Below the pieces are notes generated by a model. That model was given only the letters and a program-made list of their open reading frames with translations, was not told the origin of the DNA and searched no databases. This document shows positions 12,523-22,575 of a stretch of 64,000 nucleotides of DNA, piece by piece. Made by a program: the position numbers and the translations under genes. Source of the DNA: an uncultured Photobacterium sp. (GTDB taxonomy: Bacteria; Pseudomonadota; Gammaproteobacteria; Enterobacterales; Vibrionaceae); assembly GCF_947502415.1 (NCBI RefSeq), contig NZ_CANMZV010000017.1, positions 1-64,000 on the forward strand, given 5' to 3'. Positions within the stretch are counted from its first letter, which is position 1. Every line of letters starts with the position of its first letter.

Positions 12523-12590
12523 TGAATCTGAATTGATAATTAGACGCCTCCCCTTTAGGGCGCCGGGTCTCGACAACCCTTATTTTATTT

Positions 12591-12622
12591 GCCTGCCACT
12601 CATGTGGCAGGCTTTTTTCTTT
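12591..12622. terminator. Bidirectional terminator between MFS and EamA genes
   Basis: Stem GCCTGCCAC / GTGGCAGGC with a CATGT-type loop and a T-rich tail on the plus strand. It lies between convergent genes. Confidence 0.88.
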
Positions 12623-12631
12623 TTGTGGCGG

Positions 12632-13540
12632 TTATTCTGCACATGAAGAGTTGGCTGTGCCGGTTTTCTTTCTTTTCCATTGCTGGACCAGCAGGCCACA
12701 GACAATCAGAACTAATCCGGCGAGTGTCGAGGAATGGATTTCTTCGCCGATAATGGTGGCGAGCAACATCAGTGAGATAAACGGTGAGATGAAAATCAGG
12801 TTACTGATCCGAGCGGTGTTGCGGGTCAGCCTCAGGGCATTGAGCCAGAGGACGAAGGTTACACCCATCTCAAACAGCCCGACATAGCTGACGGCTGCCC
12901 ATCCTTGCCACGGTACTGTCTGCCAGGTGTCGCTATAGAGGCTGAGGCCGAATGAAAACGGCAGCGAGAGCAAAAAACCGAGCAGGACACCGAGAACCGG
13001 ATCAGCCTGGTTTTTGGTATTGAGGATCCAGTACATCGCCCAGAGCAGGGTTGAAAGCAGGGCCAGTGCTACACCGGCCGGGTTATCGAATTGCAATGCC
13101 ATGATGTCGCCTTTGGTTGCAATAACGATGACGCCAAGGTAGCCAAGAATACAGGCAGCCCAATCCTGTTTGCGGATTTTCTGGCCCAGGAATATGGCCG
13201 CCATCAGAGTCAGAGTAATGGCCCAACTGTAGTTCAGGGGCTGAGCTTGTGAAGCCGGTAGCAGGTCGTAAGCTTTGAACAGGACCAGGTAGTAAGCAAA
13301 GGGGTTGATTAGTCCAAGCAGCAGGTAATAGAGCGGGCGGGCCATAAAAGTACGGCCGAGCAGATGCAACTTGCCCTGATAAAATGCGATCGCTGATAGA
13401 GCTAGGGCTGAAACGAGGCTGGCGGTGACCATCATCTGGAGAGGGGTGAAATACTCGAGGGTGATTTTGAAAGCTGTGGCGACGGTTGACCACAGCAGCA
13501 CTGCGGCTAATCCATATCCGAGCGCATAACGTTCGTTCAT
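12632..13540 (-). CDS. EamA/DMT-family inner-membrane transporter
   Basis: A 302-residue protein with two EamA repeats and about ten hydrophobic segments, belonging to the drug/metabolite transporter superfamily. The first repeat begins with ALGYGLAAVLLWSTVATAFK and the second starts near residue 155. The C-terminus is Lys/Arg-rich (QWKRKKTG), as expected for a cytoplasmic tail. I chose the ATG at 13540 (MNERYALG), which has a GGAAAG site; the frame is open further upstream by 15 residues without a better start. The substrate is unknown. A gap of about 280 nt without a recognisable feature separates it from rmuC. Confidence 0.88.
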   Translation of the reverse strand: MNERYALGYGLAAVLLWSTVATAFKITLEYFTPLQMMVTASLVSALALSAIAFYQGKLHLLGRTFMARPLYYLLLGLINPFAYYLVLFKAYDLLPASQAQPLNYSWAITLTLMAAIFLGQKIRKQDWAACILGYLGVIVIATKGDIMALQFDNPAGVALALLSTLLWAMYWILNTKNQADPVLGVLLGFLLSLPFSFGLSLYSDTWQTVPWQGWAAVSYVGLFEMGVTFVLWLNALRLTRNTARISNLIFISPFISLMLLATIIGEEIHSSTLAGLVLIVCGLLVQQWKRKKTGTANSSCAE

Positions 13541-13817
13541 CTTCTTTCCATTCTCAAGTGGCTGTCCTGGAGGAGGGAGCAGCACGGGTTATTCGTCATA
13601 CTAACGTCGGTCAGTCTATTCGATTGCCGGATCCCCGACCAGAACCTGCTTATCCAAGCTGTGACCGCCAGCCCAATCCGGTGCGAATTTCTTCTGCTGA
13701 TAGTTCGGCGGATAACGCTTTCATGGCTGGACATTTATCCAGTATCCACTTAGCCTGTAGCCAATACCGAACCGAGAATGATCCCGCAAGAATGCGTTTA
13801 ATTTGGGGTGATAGATC

Positions 13818-15368
13818 ATGATAACCGAATGGCTTACCGGGCCTGGGCTTGCCGTCGTTGCGGCGTTGTCTGGCGCAACCATTGCCAGTGTGATCACGGC
13901 GCAATGGATGAAAGGCCGTTGGCAGCAGCAAGAACAACTACTTACCCAGCAGGCAGATGCGGAAAACCGACTGGCCCAGAGTAGAGAAGAGCAGTACCTG
14001 GCGCAGCTGGCTGAGCGTAACCAGGAGATCGACGAGTTGGATGTCGAGCGGGATCGCCTGTCTATGGAGCTGCGGCAGATGCATGCCCGGTTGGCGGCGG
14101 CTCTGGAGAAAATGCGCCATTTTGAAGCGTTGAAAAACGAGAAGCAGTATTTGTCTGAGCAGCTGGAGAATGCCCGTTCAGCCAATGCTGGGCTGGAAGC
14201 GGATCTGCGTGAGCAGGAAGCCCGTCATTTTGAAGAGCAGAAGGCGGCAGATGAGAAAATCACCCTATTGGAAACTGCCGAAGAAAGGCTGCGGGTTCAG
14301 TTTGAGAGTCTGGCTAATCGCTTGTTTGAGCAGAAGACCCGTACTGTTGATGAGCAAAATAAGCTGAGCCTAGAAAGTTTACTTAGTCCGCTCAAGGAGC
14401 AGCTGGAAGGCTTTAAGAAGCAGGTAACGGATAACTTCAGTCAGGAAGCCCGTGAGCGCCACACGCTGGTGCATGAAATCAACAACCTCAAGCAACTCAA
14501 TGAGCAGATGGCCCAAGAGGCGGTCAACCTGACTCAGGCCCTAAAGGGTGATAACAAGGCTCAGGGTAATTGGGGGGAGGTGGTATTGGCGCGGGTGTTG
14601 AGCGAGTCCGGCTTGCGTGAAGGGCATGAGTACCAGACTCAGATCAGCCTGGAAAATGAGGATGGCAAGCGCTACCAGCCTGATGTGGTGGTTCACCTGC
14701 CACGGGATAAGGATGTGGTGATCGATGCCAAGATGTCCCTGATCGCCTACGAGCGTTTTTTCAATGGTGACACTATCGCCGAGCAGGAGCTGGCTCTGAG
14801 TGAGCATGTTGCTTCAGTACGTAGTCATATCCGCGGCTTGAGCCGTAAGGATTATCATCAGCTGCATGGGATCCAAAGCCTGGATTATGTTCTGATGTTT
14901 ATTCCGGTGGAACCGGCCTTCCAGGCTGCCGTTGAAGCTGACCCGAGCCTGATCCGCGATGCGATGGATCAGAATATCATGTTGGTGAGCCCGACAACTT
15001 TGCTGGTGGCGCTGCGTACGATTAACAATCTATGGCGCAATGAGCGGCAGAATCAGAATGCCAAGCAGATTGCCGAACGGGCGAGCAAGCTTTATGACAA
15101 GCTCCGTCTGTTTGTTGCTGATATGGAAGCGGTGGGCGCTTCGCTCGATAAGGCAAACCAGAGCTATCAGGGTGCGATGAACAAGCTGGTGACCGGGCGC
15201 GGCAATGTGCTTCGTCAGGCTGAGAGTTTCAAGCTGCTCGGGGTTGAGGTTAAGCGGGATATTAGCCCGGTTTTGGCCGAGCGGGCTCAGGCCAGCCTGG
15301 AGGCACCTGCAGAAAATGTACAGCCGTCATCAGCGCCGGCTATTTCTGCTGTAAATGATTTACCGTAG
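13818..15368 (+). CDS. rmuC: DNA recombination protein RmuC
   Basis: A 516-residue protein implicated in limiting inversions at short inverted repeats. An N-terminal membrane anchor (about 10-28) is followed by a long Gln/Glu-rich coiled coil (about 32-225) and the RmuC nuclease-like domain (about 235-460), with the conserved segments GNWGEVVLARVLSESGL, PDVVVHLP and DAKMSL. The C-terminal tail is of low complexity. It lies upstream of ubiE, as in many gammaproteobacteria, with a 73-nt gap that could hold a separate ubiE promoter. Confidence 0.95.
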   Translation: MITEWLTGPGLAVVAALSGATIASVITAQWMKGRWQQQEQLLTQQADAENRLAQSREEQYLAQLAERNQEIDELDVERDRLSMELRQMHARLAAALEKMRHFEALKNEKQYLSEQLENARSANAGLEADLREQEARHFEEQKAADEKITLLETAEERLRVQFESLANRLFEQKTRTVDEQNKLSLESLLSPLKEQLEGFKKQVTDNFSQEARERHTLVHEINNLKQLNEQMAQEAVNLTQALKGDNKAQGNWGEVVLARVLSESGLREGHEYQTQISLENEDGKRYQPDVVVHLPRDKDVVIDAKMSLIAYERFFNGDTIAEQELALSEHVASVRSHIRGLSRKDYHQLHGIQSLDYVLMFIPVEPAFQAAVEADPSLIRDAMDQNIMLVSPTTLLVALRTINNLWRNERQNQNAKQIAERASKLYDKLRLFVADMEAVGASLDKANQSYQGAMNKLVTGRGNVLRQAESFKLLGVEVKRDISPVLAERAQASLEAPAENVQPSSAPAISAVNDLP

Positions 15369-15441
15369 TGCTTTGAGCAAACCGCGACCATCAAGTACAC
15401 TAAGCCGGTAATTTATAGAGATATAGGATGATGGATATAGC

Positions 15442-16197
15442 ATGACGGACACCACACAAGACACGACCCATTTTGGCTACCGTACCGTAGCTAAAGACGA
15501 TAAGGCGGATTTGGTCGCGGAGGTTTTTCACTCCGTAGCAGCGAAGTACGACATCATGAATGATTTGATGTCGATGGGCATCCATCGGGTATGGAAACGC
15601 TTTACCATTGATTGCAGTGGTGTACGCCGAGGTCATCGTGTGTTGGACCTAGGTGGTGGTACTGGTGATCTGACAGCCAAGTTCTCGCGCATTGTGGGTG
15701 AAGATGGCCAGGTTGTCCTGGCGGATATCAATAACTCAATGCTTAAAGTTGGCCGTAGCAAGTTGCGTGACAACGGTATTGTTGGCAACGTGGCCTACGT
15801 TCAGGCCAATGCTGAGGAGCTGCCATTCCCGGATGATTACTTTGATTGTATTACCATCAGTTTCTGTCTGCGCAATGTGACTGACAAGGATAAGGCGCTG
15901 CGTTCGATGTTTCGGGTGCTGAAGCCGGGCGGTCGTCTGCTGGTATTGGAATTCTCCAAGCCGGTGCTGGAGCCGCTGTCGAAAATTTATGACGCCTATT
16001 CGTTCCACCTGCTGCCGAAGATGGGTGAGCTGATCGCCAATGATTCCGAAAGTTATCGTTATCTGGCTGAATCAATCCGCATGCACCCGGATCAAGACAC
16101 CCTTGAGGGGATGATGAAGGACGCCGGCTTCGAGCAGACTCAATACTACAATATGACTGGTGGCATCGTTGCTTTGCACCGAGGCTACAAGTTCTGA
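15442..16197 (+). CDS. ubiE: Demethylmenaquinone/ubiquinone C-methyltransferase UbiE
   Basis: An SAM-dependent methyltransferase for both the ubiquinone and menaquinone pathways. The product is 251 residues, the same length as E. coli UbiE. The SAM-binding motif [12 protein letters not shown] lies around 68-79, and the family signature segments [14 protein letters not shown] and SFCLRNVTD are present. It is the first gene of the ubiE-ubiJ-ubiB-tatABC cluster, and ubiJ starts 7 nt after its stop codon. Confidence 0.98.
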   Translation: MTDTTQDTTHFGYRTVAKDDKADLVAEVFHSVAAKYDIMNDLMSMGIHRVWKRFTIDCSGVRRGHRVLDLGGGTGDLTAKFSRIVGEDGQVVLADINNSMLKVGRSKLRDNGIVGNVAYVQANAEELPFPDDYFDCITISFCLRNVTDKDKALRSMFRVLKPGGRLLVLEFSKPVLEPLSKIYDAYSFHLLPKMGELIANDSESYRYLAESIRMHPDQDTLEGMMKDAGFEQTQYYNMTGGIVALHRGYKF

Positions 16198-16204
16198 GGA
16201 CATT

Positions 16205-16810
16205 ATGCCATTCGATGCTTTTGTGACCGGCGCGGTAGAAACCTCGCTTAATACGTTATTGAAAGACGACGCTGAAAGTCAGCGTCGGCTGGGACGTTTG
16301 CGCGGTAAGGTGATCAGCGTCACCATCAATGAGTTCGGCAAGACGCTCATTTTCGTTTTCAGTCAGCAGATTGATGTGCTGGCCGCCTATGAAGGTGATG
16401 TGGATTGTGAGTTAGCCTTGAACCTGACCGTGTTGCCGGAGCTACGCCAGCAAGCGAATCTGACTAAGCTGATTAAAGCTGACAAGCTGGCCATGGAAGG
16501 GGATATCCAGCTGGCGCAGCAATTTTCAGCACTACTGAGTGAGCTAAAGCCGGATGTCGAAGAGAAGCTGTCACAATATACCGGTGATATCGTTGCCCAT
16601 ACTTTAGTGGGTGGCCTGAAAAATGGCACGCAGTTGATTCGCAATGGTGTTGAACGCCGCCAACGCGATCTTGCTGAAGTGATCACTGAAGAGTGGAAAC
16701 TGGCTCCGCAAGCACTGGAAATTGCCTACTTTGCTGATCAGGTTGATGATCTGAAATCCGATGTTGCTCGTTTTGAAGCTCGCCTTAACACTCTGCTAGG
16801 GCAATGCTAA
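16205..16810 (+). CDS. ubiJ: Ubiquinone biosynthesis accessory factor UbiJ
   Basis: A 201-residue SCP2-fold lipid-binding protein that, with UbiK, helps aerobic coenzyme Q synthesis and is thought to bind the hydrophobic intermediates for the Ubi complex. The N-terminal SCP2-like domain (about 1-110) is followed by a helical C-terminal part. The ATG at 16205 (MPFDAF) has GAGGA 6 nt upstream; an open frame extends 15 residues further up inside ubiE but is less likely to be used. It sits between ubiE and ubiB, its conserved place. Confidence 0.95.
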   Translation: MPFDAFVTGAVETSLNTLLKDDAESQRRLGRLRGKVISVTINEFGKTLIFVFSQQIDVLAAYEGDVDCELALNLTVLPELRQQANLTKLIKADKLAMEGDIQLAQQFSALLSELKPDVEEKLSQYTGDIVAHTLVGGLKNGTQLIRNGVERRQRDLAEVITEEWKLAPQALEIAYFADQVDDLKSDVARFEARLNTLLGQC

Positions 16811-16813
16811 TCC

Positions 16814-18451
16814 ATGATCACATCTTCGGAATTTAAACGCTTATACCAAATCACCACCGTTAAGTTGCGTTACGGATTGGATGAATTTCTGCCGGATGAC
16901 CCTCGGGTGGAATTGCCGAAAATGGCACGCAAGTCGCTGTTCTGGGTTAAGAATGAGCATGCGGATAAGCCGTTGGGCGAGCGTCTGCGCTTAGCCCTGC
17001 AGGAATTGGGACCGGTGTGGATTAAGTTCGGCCAGATGATGTCGACCCGCCGCGACTTGTTTCCCCCGCATATCGCTGATCAGCTTGCCCTGCTGCAGGA
17101 TCAGGTCGCCCCGTTTGACGGTAAGCTGGCCAAGCAACATATTGAAGCGTCGCTGGGTGGTCCGCTGGAAACCTGGTTTGATGATTTTGACGAAACCCCG
17201 CTGGCTTCAGCCTCGATTGCCCAGGTTCATACTGCAATCGTGAAGGAAAACGGCCGTGAGGTGGTACTGAAAGTGATCCGTCCGGATATCCTGCCGGTGA
17301 TCCAGGCGGATATTAAGCTGATGTACCGGATGGCTCGGATTCTGTCACGTTTCTTGCCCGAAGCCCGCCGACTGCGCCCGGTCGAGGTGGTGCAGGAGTA
17401 TGAGAAAACGTTGCTGGATGAGCTGAACCTGATGCGTGAAGCCGCCAATGGTATCCAGTTGCGCCGCAACTTCGAAGACAGCGACATGCTGTATGTACCA
17501 GAGGTGTTTACCGACCTTAGCAGTGAAAGTCTGTTGGTGATGGAGCGTATCTACGGGATCCAGGTTTCTGATGTCGATGCGCTGGTGGCAAATGGCACCG
17601 ACATGAAGCTGTTGTCAGAAAATGCGGTGAATATCTTCTTCACTCAGGTATTTCGTGATAGTTTCTTCCATGCCGACATGCACCCTGGGAATATTTTTGT
17701 TGCCCGTGAAAATCCCGAGAATCCGCAGTGGATTGCTCTGGATTGTGGTATTGTCGGTACCTTGAACCGCGAAGATAAGCGTTATCTGGCGGAAAACCTG
17801 CTGGCATTTTTCAATCGTGACTACCGTAAGGTAGCCGAGTTGCATGTCGATTCCGGCTGGGTGCCGCAAGATACCAATGTTGATGACTTTGAGTTTGCCA
17901 TCCGCACGGTTTGCGAGCCGATTTTCGAAAAGCCGTTGGCAGACATCTCTTTCGGCCATGTGTTGCTGAATCTGTTCAATACCGCGCGATGTTTCCATAT
18001 GGAAGTTCAGCCGCAGTTGGTATTGCTGCAGAAAACCCTGCTGTATGTGGAAGGATTAGGTCGTCAACTCTATCCGCAGCTTGATCTGTGGGATACCGCC
18101 AAGCCGTTTCTGGAAGACTGGATGTCTCGCCAGGTTGGACCACAAGCGGTGATCGAAGGTGTTAAAAGTAGGGCGCCGTTCTGGGCAGAAAAATTGCCTG
18201 AGCTGCCGGAATTACTTTACGACAGTTTGCGTCAGAGCAATACGCTCAACCAGCGCATCGATACACTTTTCGAAAGTTTCATGGAAAGTCGGCGTTATCA
18301 GAGCCATGCAAGGTTCTATTTTGGCATTGGTGCAACCCTGGTTGTATGTTCTGCCATACTTTTTAGTAATCATATTGAAACTTATCCGGCGATTTCCGCC
18401 GCAATGGGGGGCACGTTTTGGTTACTTGGATGGCGTGCTTGCCGCAAATAG
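16814..18451 (+). CDS. ubiB: Ubiquinone biosynthesis ATPase/kinase-like protein UbiB
   Basis: A 545-residue ABC1/ADCK/UbiB atypical kinase-like protein needed for coenzyme Q synthesis. It carries the family-specific KxGQ motif ([13 protein letters not shown], near residue 75), the catalytic-loop-like HADMHPGN and a metal-binding DCG in place of the usual DFG. Two hydrophobic segments near the C-terminus (about 500-540) anchor it in the inner membrane. It starts 3 nt after ubiJ, so translation is probably coupled, and tatA follows after 68 nt. Confidence 0.97.
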   Translation: MITSSEFKRLYQITTVKLRYGLDEFLPDDPRVELPKMARKSLFWVKNEHADKPLGERLRLALQELGPVWIKFGQMMSTRRDLFPPHIADQLALLQDQVAPFDGKLAKQHIEASLGGPLETWFDDFDETPLASASIAQVHTAIVKENGREVVLKVIRPDILPVIQADIKLMYRMARILSRFLPEARRLRPVEVVQEYEKTLLDELNLMREAANGIQLRRNFEDSDMLYVPEVFTDLSSESLLVMERIYGIQVSDVDALVANGTDMKLLSENAVNIFFTQVFRDSFFHADMHPGNIFVARENPENPQWIALDCGIVGTLNREDKRYLAENLLAFFNRDYRKVAELHVDSGWVPQDTNVDDFEFAIRTVCEPIFEKPLADISFGHVLLNLFNTARCFHMEVQPQLVLLQKTLLYVEGLGRQLYPQLDLWDTAKPFLEDWMSRQVGPQAVIEGVKSRAPFWAEKLPELPELLYDSLRQSNTLNQRIDTLFESFMESRRYQSHARFYFGIGATLVVCSAILFSNHIETYPAISAAMGGTFWLLGWRACRK

Positions 18452-18519
18452 CAGGTAAAGTATGCTTCCAACACATATCGTTTTTGTTATCAACCACAAT
18501 AAGCTGAGGTAAAACAAGC

Positions 18520-18768
18520 ATGGGTGGTATTAGTATTTGGCAATTGCTAATCATTGCACTGATCATCGTTCTTCTTTTCGGAACCAAGAAACTGCGCACA
18601 CTGGGCGGTGACCTGGGTTCGGCGGTGAAGGGCTTCAAGAAAGCAATCGGTGACGATGAGCCAGCAGCCAAGAAAGACGCAGATGCGGATTTCGACCAGA
18701 AGAAACTGGCTGACAACCAGCAAGACGAGCAGGCTCAGAAGAGCCAGAAAGACAAAGAGCAGGTTTAA
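18520..18768 (+). CDS. tatA: Sec-independent translocase subunit TatA
   Basis: Pore-forming subunit of the twin-arginine translocase that exports folded proteins. The product is 82 residues: an N-terminal transmembrane helix (about 3-20, after MGGISIWQ), an FGTKKLR hinge, an amphipathic helix and an acidic Lys/Asp-rich C-terminal tail. The GGTDLG-type segment [12 protein letters not shown] is typical. tatB begins 3 nt after the stop. Confidence 0.97.
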   Translation: MGGISIWQLLIIALIIVLLFGTKKLRTLGGDLGSAVKGFKKAIGDDEPAAKKDADADFDQKKLADNQQDEQAQKSQKDKEQV

Positions 18769-18771
18769 CGC

Positions 18772-19110
18772 GTGTTTGATATCGGGTTCTGGGAGTTAAT
18801 ATTGATCTCGGTGGTGGGATTGGTAGTACTGGGGCCGGAACGCCTTCCCGTCGCGATCCGTTCGGTATCGCGCTGGGTGGGTGCTGCTCGTAATATGGCT
18901 AACTCGGTCAAAGATGAAATCTCGCAGGAACTGAAGATTCAGGAATTGCAGGAAAATCTGAAAAAGGCCGAGCAAATGGGGATGCAGGATTTATCTCCTG
19001 ATCTGAACAACTCTGTTGATGAGCTGAAAAAAGCCGCAGCAGAGGTGCAGCGTCCCTATGCTGAGAAAAACGAGCAAACCTCAGCAACGACTTCTCAAAA
19101 GCAGGATTAA
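18772..19110 (+). CDS. tatB: Sec-independent translocase subunit TatB
   Basis: Partner of TatC in twin-arginine signal recognition. The product is 112 residues. The start is [20 protein letters not shown], with the conserved LGPERLP hinge, then a long amphipathic/coiled helix and a polar tail. It starts with GTG at 18772, only 3 nt after the tatA stop, so it probably depends on coupling. It is shorter than E. coli TatB (171) because the C-terminal tail is reduced. Confidence 0.96.
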   Translation: MFDIGFWELILISVVGLVVLGPERLPVAIRSVSRWVGAARNMANSVKDEISQELKIQELQENLKKAEQMGMQDLSPDLNNSVDELKKAAAEVQRPYAEKNEQTSATTSQKQD

Positions 19111-19121
19111 ATTACATCACT

Positions 19122-19889
19122 ATGTCTACAGTCGAAGACACGCAACCATTATTCAGCCATTTGGTAGAGCTGCGTAATCGGCTGCTGCGTTCAATTTTGA
19201 GTGTAATAGTGGTTTTTCTTGGTTTGGTATGGTTTGCCAACGACATCTATGCATTTTTGTCGGCCCCACTGGTCGAGCGTCTCCCTGAAGGGGCGACGAT
19301 GATTGCAACGGATGTGGCATCGCCTTTCTTCACACCAATAAAACTCACTTTGGTTACCTCAGTGTTTATTGCTGTGCCAATGATTTTGTACCAGGTCTGG
19401 GGGTTCATTGCTCCTGGTCTGTACAAGCATGAGCGTAAGCTGATCATGCCGCTGCTGTTCTCCAGCTCGCTGCTGTTCTACGCTGGTGTGTCATTTGCGT
19501 ATTTTGTGGTCTTTCCGCTGGTATTTGGTTTCTTCACCGGTATTGCGCCTGAAGGGGTGCAGGTAGCGACCGATATTGCCAGTTATCTGGACTTTGTTCT
19601 GGCATTGTTCATGGCGTTCGGTATCGCGTTTGAGATCCCTGTTGCCATTATCCTGCTGTGTTGGACTGGGGCTACAGATCCGCAGAGCCTGAAGCAGAAG
19701 CGGCCATATATTGTTGTGGCAGCTTTTGTGGTGGGTATGTTGCTGACGCCGCCGGACATCATTTCGCAGACACTGCTGGCAATACCGATGTGCTTGCTGT
19801 TTGAGGTAGGCCTGTTCTTCTCCCGCTTCTATATCCGCGATGAGGAAGAAGAGGATGAAACTGAAACGGCTGGCCATGATGAGCACTAA
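19122..19889 (+). CDS. tatC: Sec-independent translocase subunit TatC
   Basis: A six-helix inner-membrane receptor for twin-arginine signal peptides. The product is 255 residues. The N-terminal cytoplasmic segment [16 protein letters not shown] contains the conserved HLxELRxRL motif, and [12 protein letters not shown] matches the first cytoplasmic loop. The C-terminus is strongly acidic. It is the last gene of the tatABC group and is followed by a terminator. Confidence 0.98.
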   Translation: MSTVEDTQPLFSHLVELRNRLLRSILSVIVVFLGLVWFANDIYAFLSAPLVERLPEGATMIATDVASPFFTPIKLTLVTSVFIAVPMILYQVWGFIAPGLYKHERKLIMPLLFSSSLLFYAGVSFAYFVVFPLVFGFFTGIAPEGVQVATDIASYLDFVLALFMAFGIAFEIPVAIILLCWTGATDPQSLKQKRPYIVVAAFVVGMLLTPPDIISQTLLAIPMCLLFEVGLFFSRFYIRDEEEEDETETAGHDEH

Positions 19890-19908
19890 GCCAAGCATAT
19901 AACAGAAG

Positions 19909-19934
19909 AACCGGCCTCCAGGCCGGTTTTTTTA
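19909..19934 (+). terminator. Terminator after tatC
   Basis: AACCGGCCT / AGGCCGGTT hairpin followed by a run of seven T, 20 nt after the tatC stop. Confidence 0.92.
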
Positions 19935-19965
19935 TGAAATTGATAATATTGACACGGATAACAAG

Positions 19966-20760
19966 ATGATCGATATCGGGGTGAATTTAACCAATAGTCG
20001 TTTTGACAAAGATCGCGATGAGGTAGTTGCTCGCGCTAAGGAAGCCGGGGTACAGGGGCTGATTTTGACTGGTACCAGTATTGAAGAGAGCTTGCAGGCG
20101 CAGGCCATGGCTAGCCAGTGGCCGCAATACTGTTACAGCACGGCCGGGGTTCACCCCCATGATGCCAAGACCGTTGACGATTTGGCCCTGCCTGCTATTC
20201 GGCGTTTGGCCGGTGAGCCGGAAGTGGTGGCGATTGGTGAATGCGGGTTGGATTTCAACCGCGACTTCTCGCCACGCCCTCAGCAAGAGGCGGTGTTTGA
20301 GGCGCAACTGGCTTTGGCTGCCGAGCTGAATATGCCCGTTTTTATGCACTGCCGTGATGCCCATGAGCGGTTTATGGCGATTTTAAAGCCGTGGCGCGAC
20401 AAGCTGCCGGCGGCGGTTTTGCATTGCTTTACCGGAACCGAAGCTGAGCTGAGAGATTGCTTAGCGCTTGATTTGCATATTGGGATCACCGGCTGGGTTT
20501 GCGATGAGCGCCGTGGAACTGAACTTCGCGATATTGTTCGCTATATCCCGGAGAATCGGTTGATGATTGAGACGGATTGCCCGTATCTGCTACCGCGTGA
20601 CTACCGGCCAAAACCGAAGTCCAGTCGCAATGAGCCGAAGTTCCTGCCGCATATTGCTTCGGTGATTGCCCAGTGCCGTGAGCAGGATCCGGCTGAGCTG
20701 ATGGCGGCTTCTTATGCAACTACAAGGGCATTTTTTGCAATCGGGACACCCGCACTCTGA
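19966..20760 (+). CDS. tatD: TatD-family metal-dependent DNase
   Basis: A 264-residue TIM-barrel hydrolase (amidohydrolase-like) reported to act as a 3'-5' exonuclease. Metal-binding residues are visible in GVHPHD, GECGLDF, HCRDA, LHCFTG and ETDCPYL. The start [12 protein letters not shown] is typical of TatD, although the first HxH motif seen in many TatD proteins is not in that segment. It follows tatABC but is separated by a terminator, so it has its own promoter. hemB starts 52 nt later. Confidence 0.94.
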   Translation: MIDIGVNLTNSRFDKDRDEVVARAKEAGVQGLILTGTSIEESLQAQAMASQWPQYCYSTAGVHPHDAKTVDDLALPAIRRLAGEPEVVAIGECGLDFNRDFSPRPQQEAVFEAQLALAAELNMPVFMHCRDAHERFMAILKPWRDKLPAAVLHCFTGTEAELRDCLALDLHIGITGWVCDERRGTELRDIVRYIPENRLMIETDCPYLLPRDYRPKPKSSRNEPKFLPHIASVIAQCREQDPAELMAASYATTRAFFAIGTPAL

Positions 20761-20764
20761 CTGA

Positions 20765-21862
<1,098 letters not shown>

Positions 21863-21884
21863 CCGATAGTCGCGATGATTAGAC

Positions 21885-21916
21885 AAAAGCGAGGCCCTCT
21901 GAGCCTCGCTTTTTGC
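21885..21916. terminator. Bidirectional terminator between hemB and asnC
   Basis: AGCGAGGC / GCCTCGCT stem with a T-run on the plus side and an AAAA stretch on the minus side. It lies between convergent genes. Confidence 0.9.
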
Positions 21917-21948
21917 TTTTGTAGGCCTTGCTTTTGTTATATCTAGCT

Positions 21949-22410
21949 TTAAGGCTTCACATTGCGGTTGATCGGGTTCTGAAGGGAGATCAGGGTTTCG
22001 GTAGACTGGACTTCGTCAATGGCCTGTAGCTTGTCGATCAGGACATACTGCAGTTCTTCAATCGACTTACACATCAGTTTGACGAAAATATTGTAGGCCC
22101 CGGTGGTGTAGTAGGCCTCGACAACTTCTTCGAGCTCGTTCAGTTTGGCCAGCGCAGAGTGGTAATCACGTGCGGCATTTAAATTGATGCCGATAAAACA
22201 GCACACGTCATAGCCGAGTAGCTTCGGGTTCACGACCACTTCGGTTCCGGTAATGATTTCGGCGGCACGCATTTTTTCTACCCGGACATGCACTGTTGCC
22301 GGGCTGACGTTGAACAGCTTGGCCATTTCAGCATAGGGGATCCGGGCATCATTCATCAGGGCCTTGAGGATATCGCGGTCTAAATCATCCATCCGAGGTT
22401 GCTGGGTCAT
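21949..22410 (-). CDS. asnC: Transcriptional regulator AsnC
   Basis: A 153-residue Lrp/AsnC-family feast/famine regulator. The N-terminal helix-turn-helix (about 8-60) contains VSPATVHVRVEKM, and the RAM effector domain follows with YTTGAYNIFVKLMCKS. It is so close to E. coli AsnC (asparagine-responsive activator of asnA) along its length, including the LQNPI ending, that I name it asnC. In E. coli it is divergent from asnA, whereas here the divergent neighbour is a GGDEF/EAL gene 165 nt away, so its target here may differ. Confidence 0.93.
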   Translation of the reverse strand: MTQQPRMDDLDRDILKALMNDARIPYAEMAKLFNVSPATVHVRVEKMRAAEIITGTEVVVNPKLLGYDVCCFIGINLNAARDYHSALAKLNELEEVVEAYYTTGAYNIFVKLMCKSIEELQYVLIDKLQAIDEVQSTETLISLQNPINRNVKP

Positions 22411-22575
22411 GGTTTTATTGATTCCCTTGTTTATAGTTCACTGTTCATATCTTATACTGAGCGCGCTCAAGTACCTAAAAAATAATGACCCACTCATAGC
22501 TGCAGGGAGCGGCGGTGCCGGCTGTCTGGCCGGAATTGCAGGGGGACATCAACGATAGGATCTTCTCGACGTTTT

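Noticed and set aside
13486-13821. Open frame of 111 codons overlapping the start of the EamA gene and the rmuC upstream region
   Set aside because: No ribosome-binding site, unusual composition, no recognisable domain, and it overlaps real genes on the other strand.
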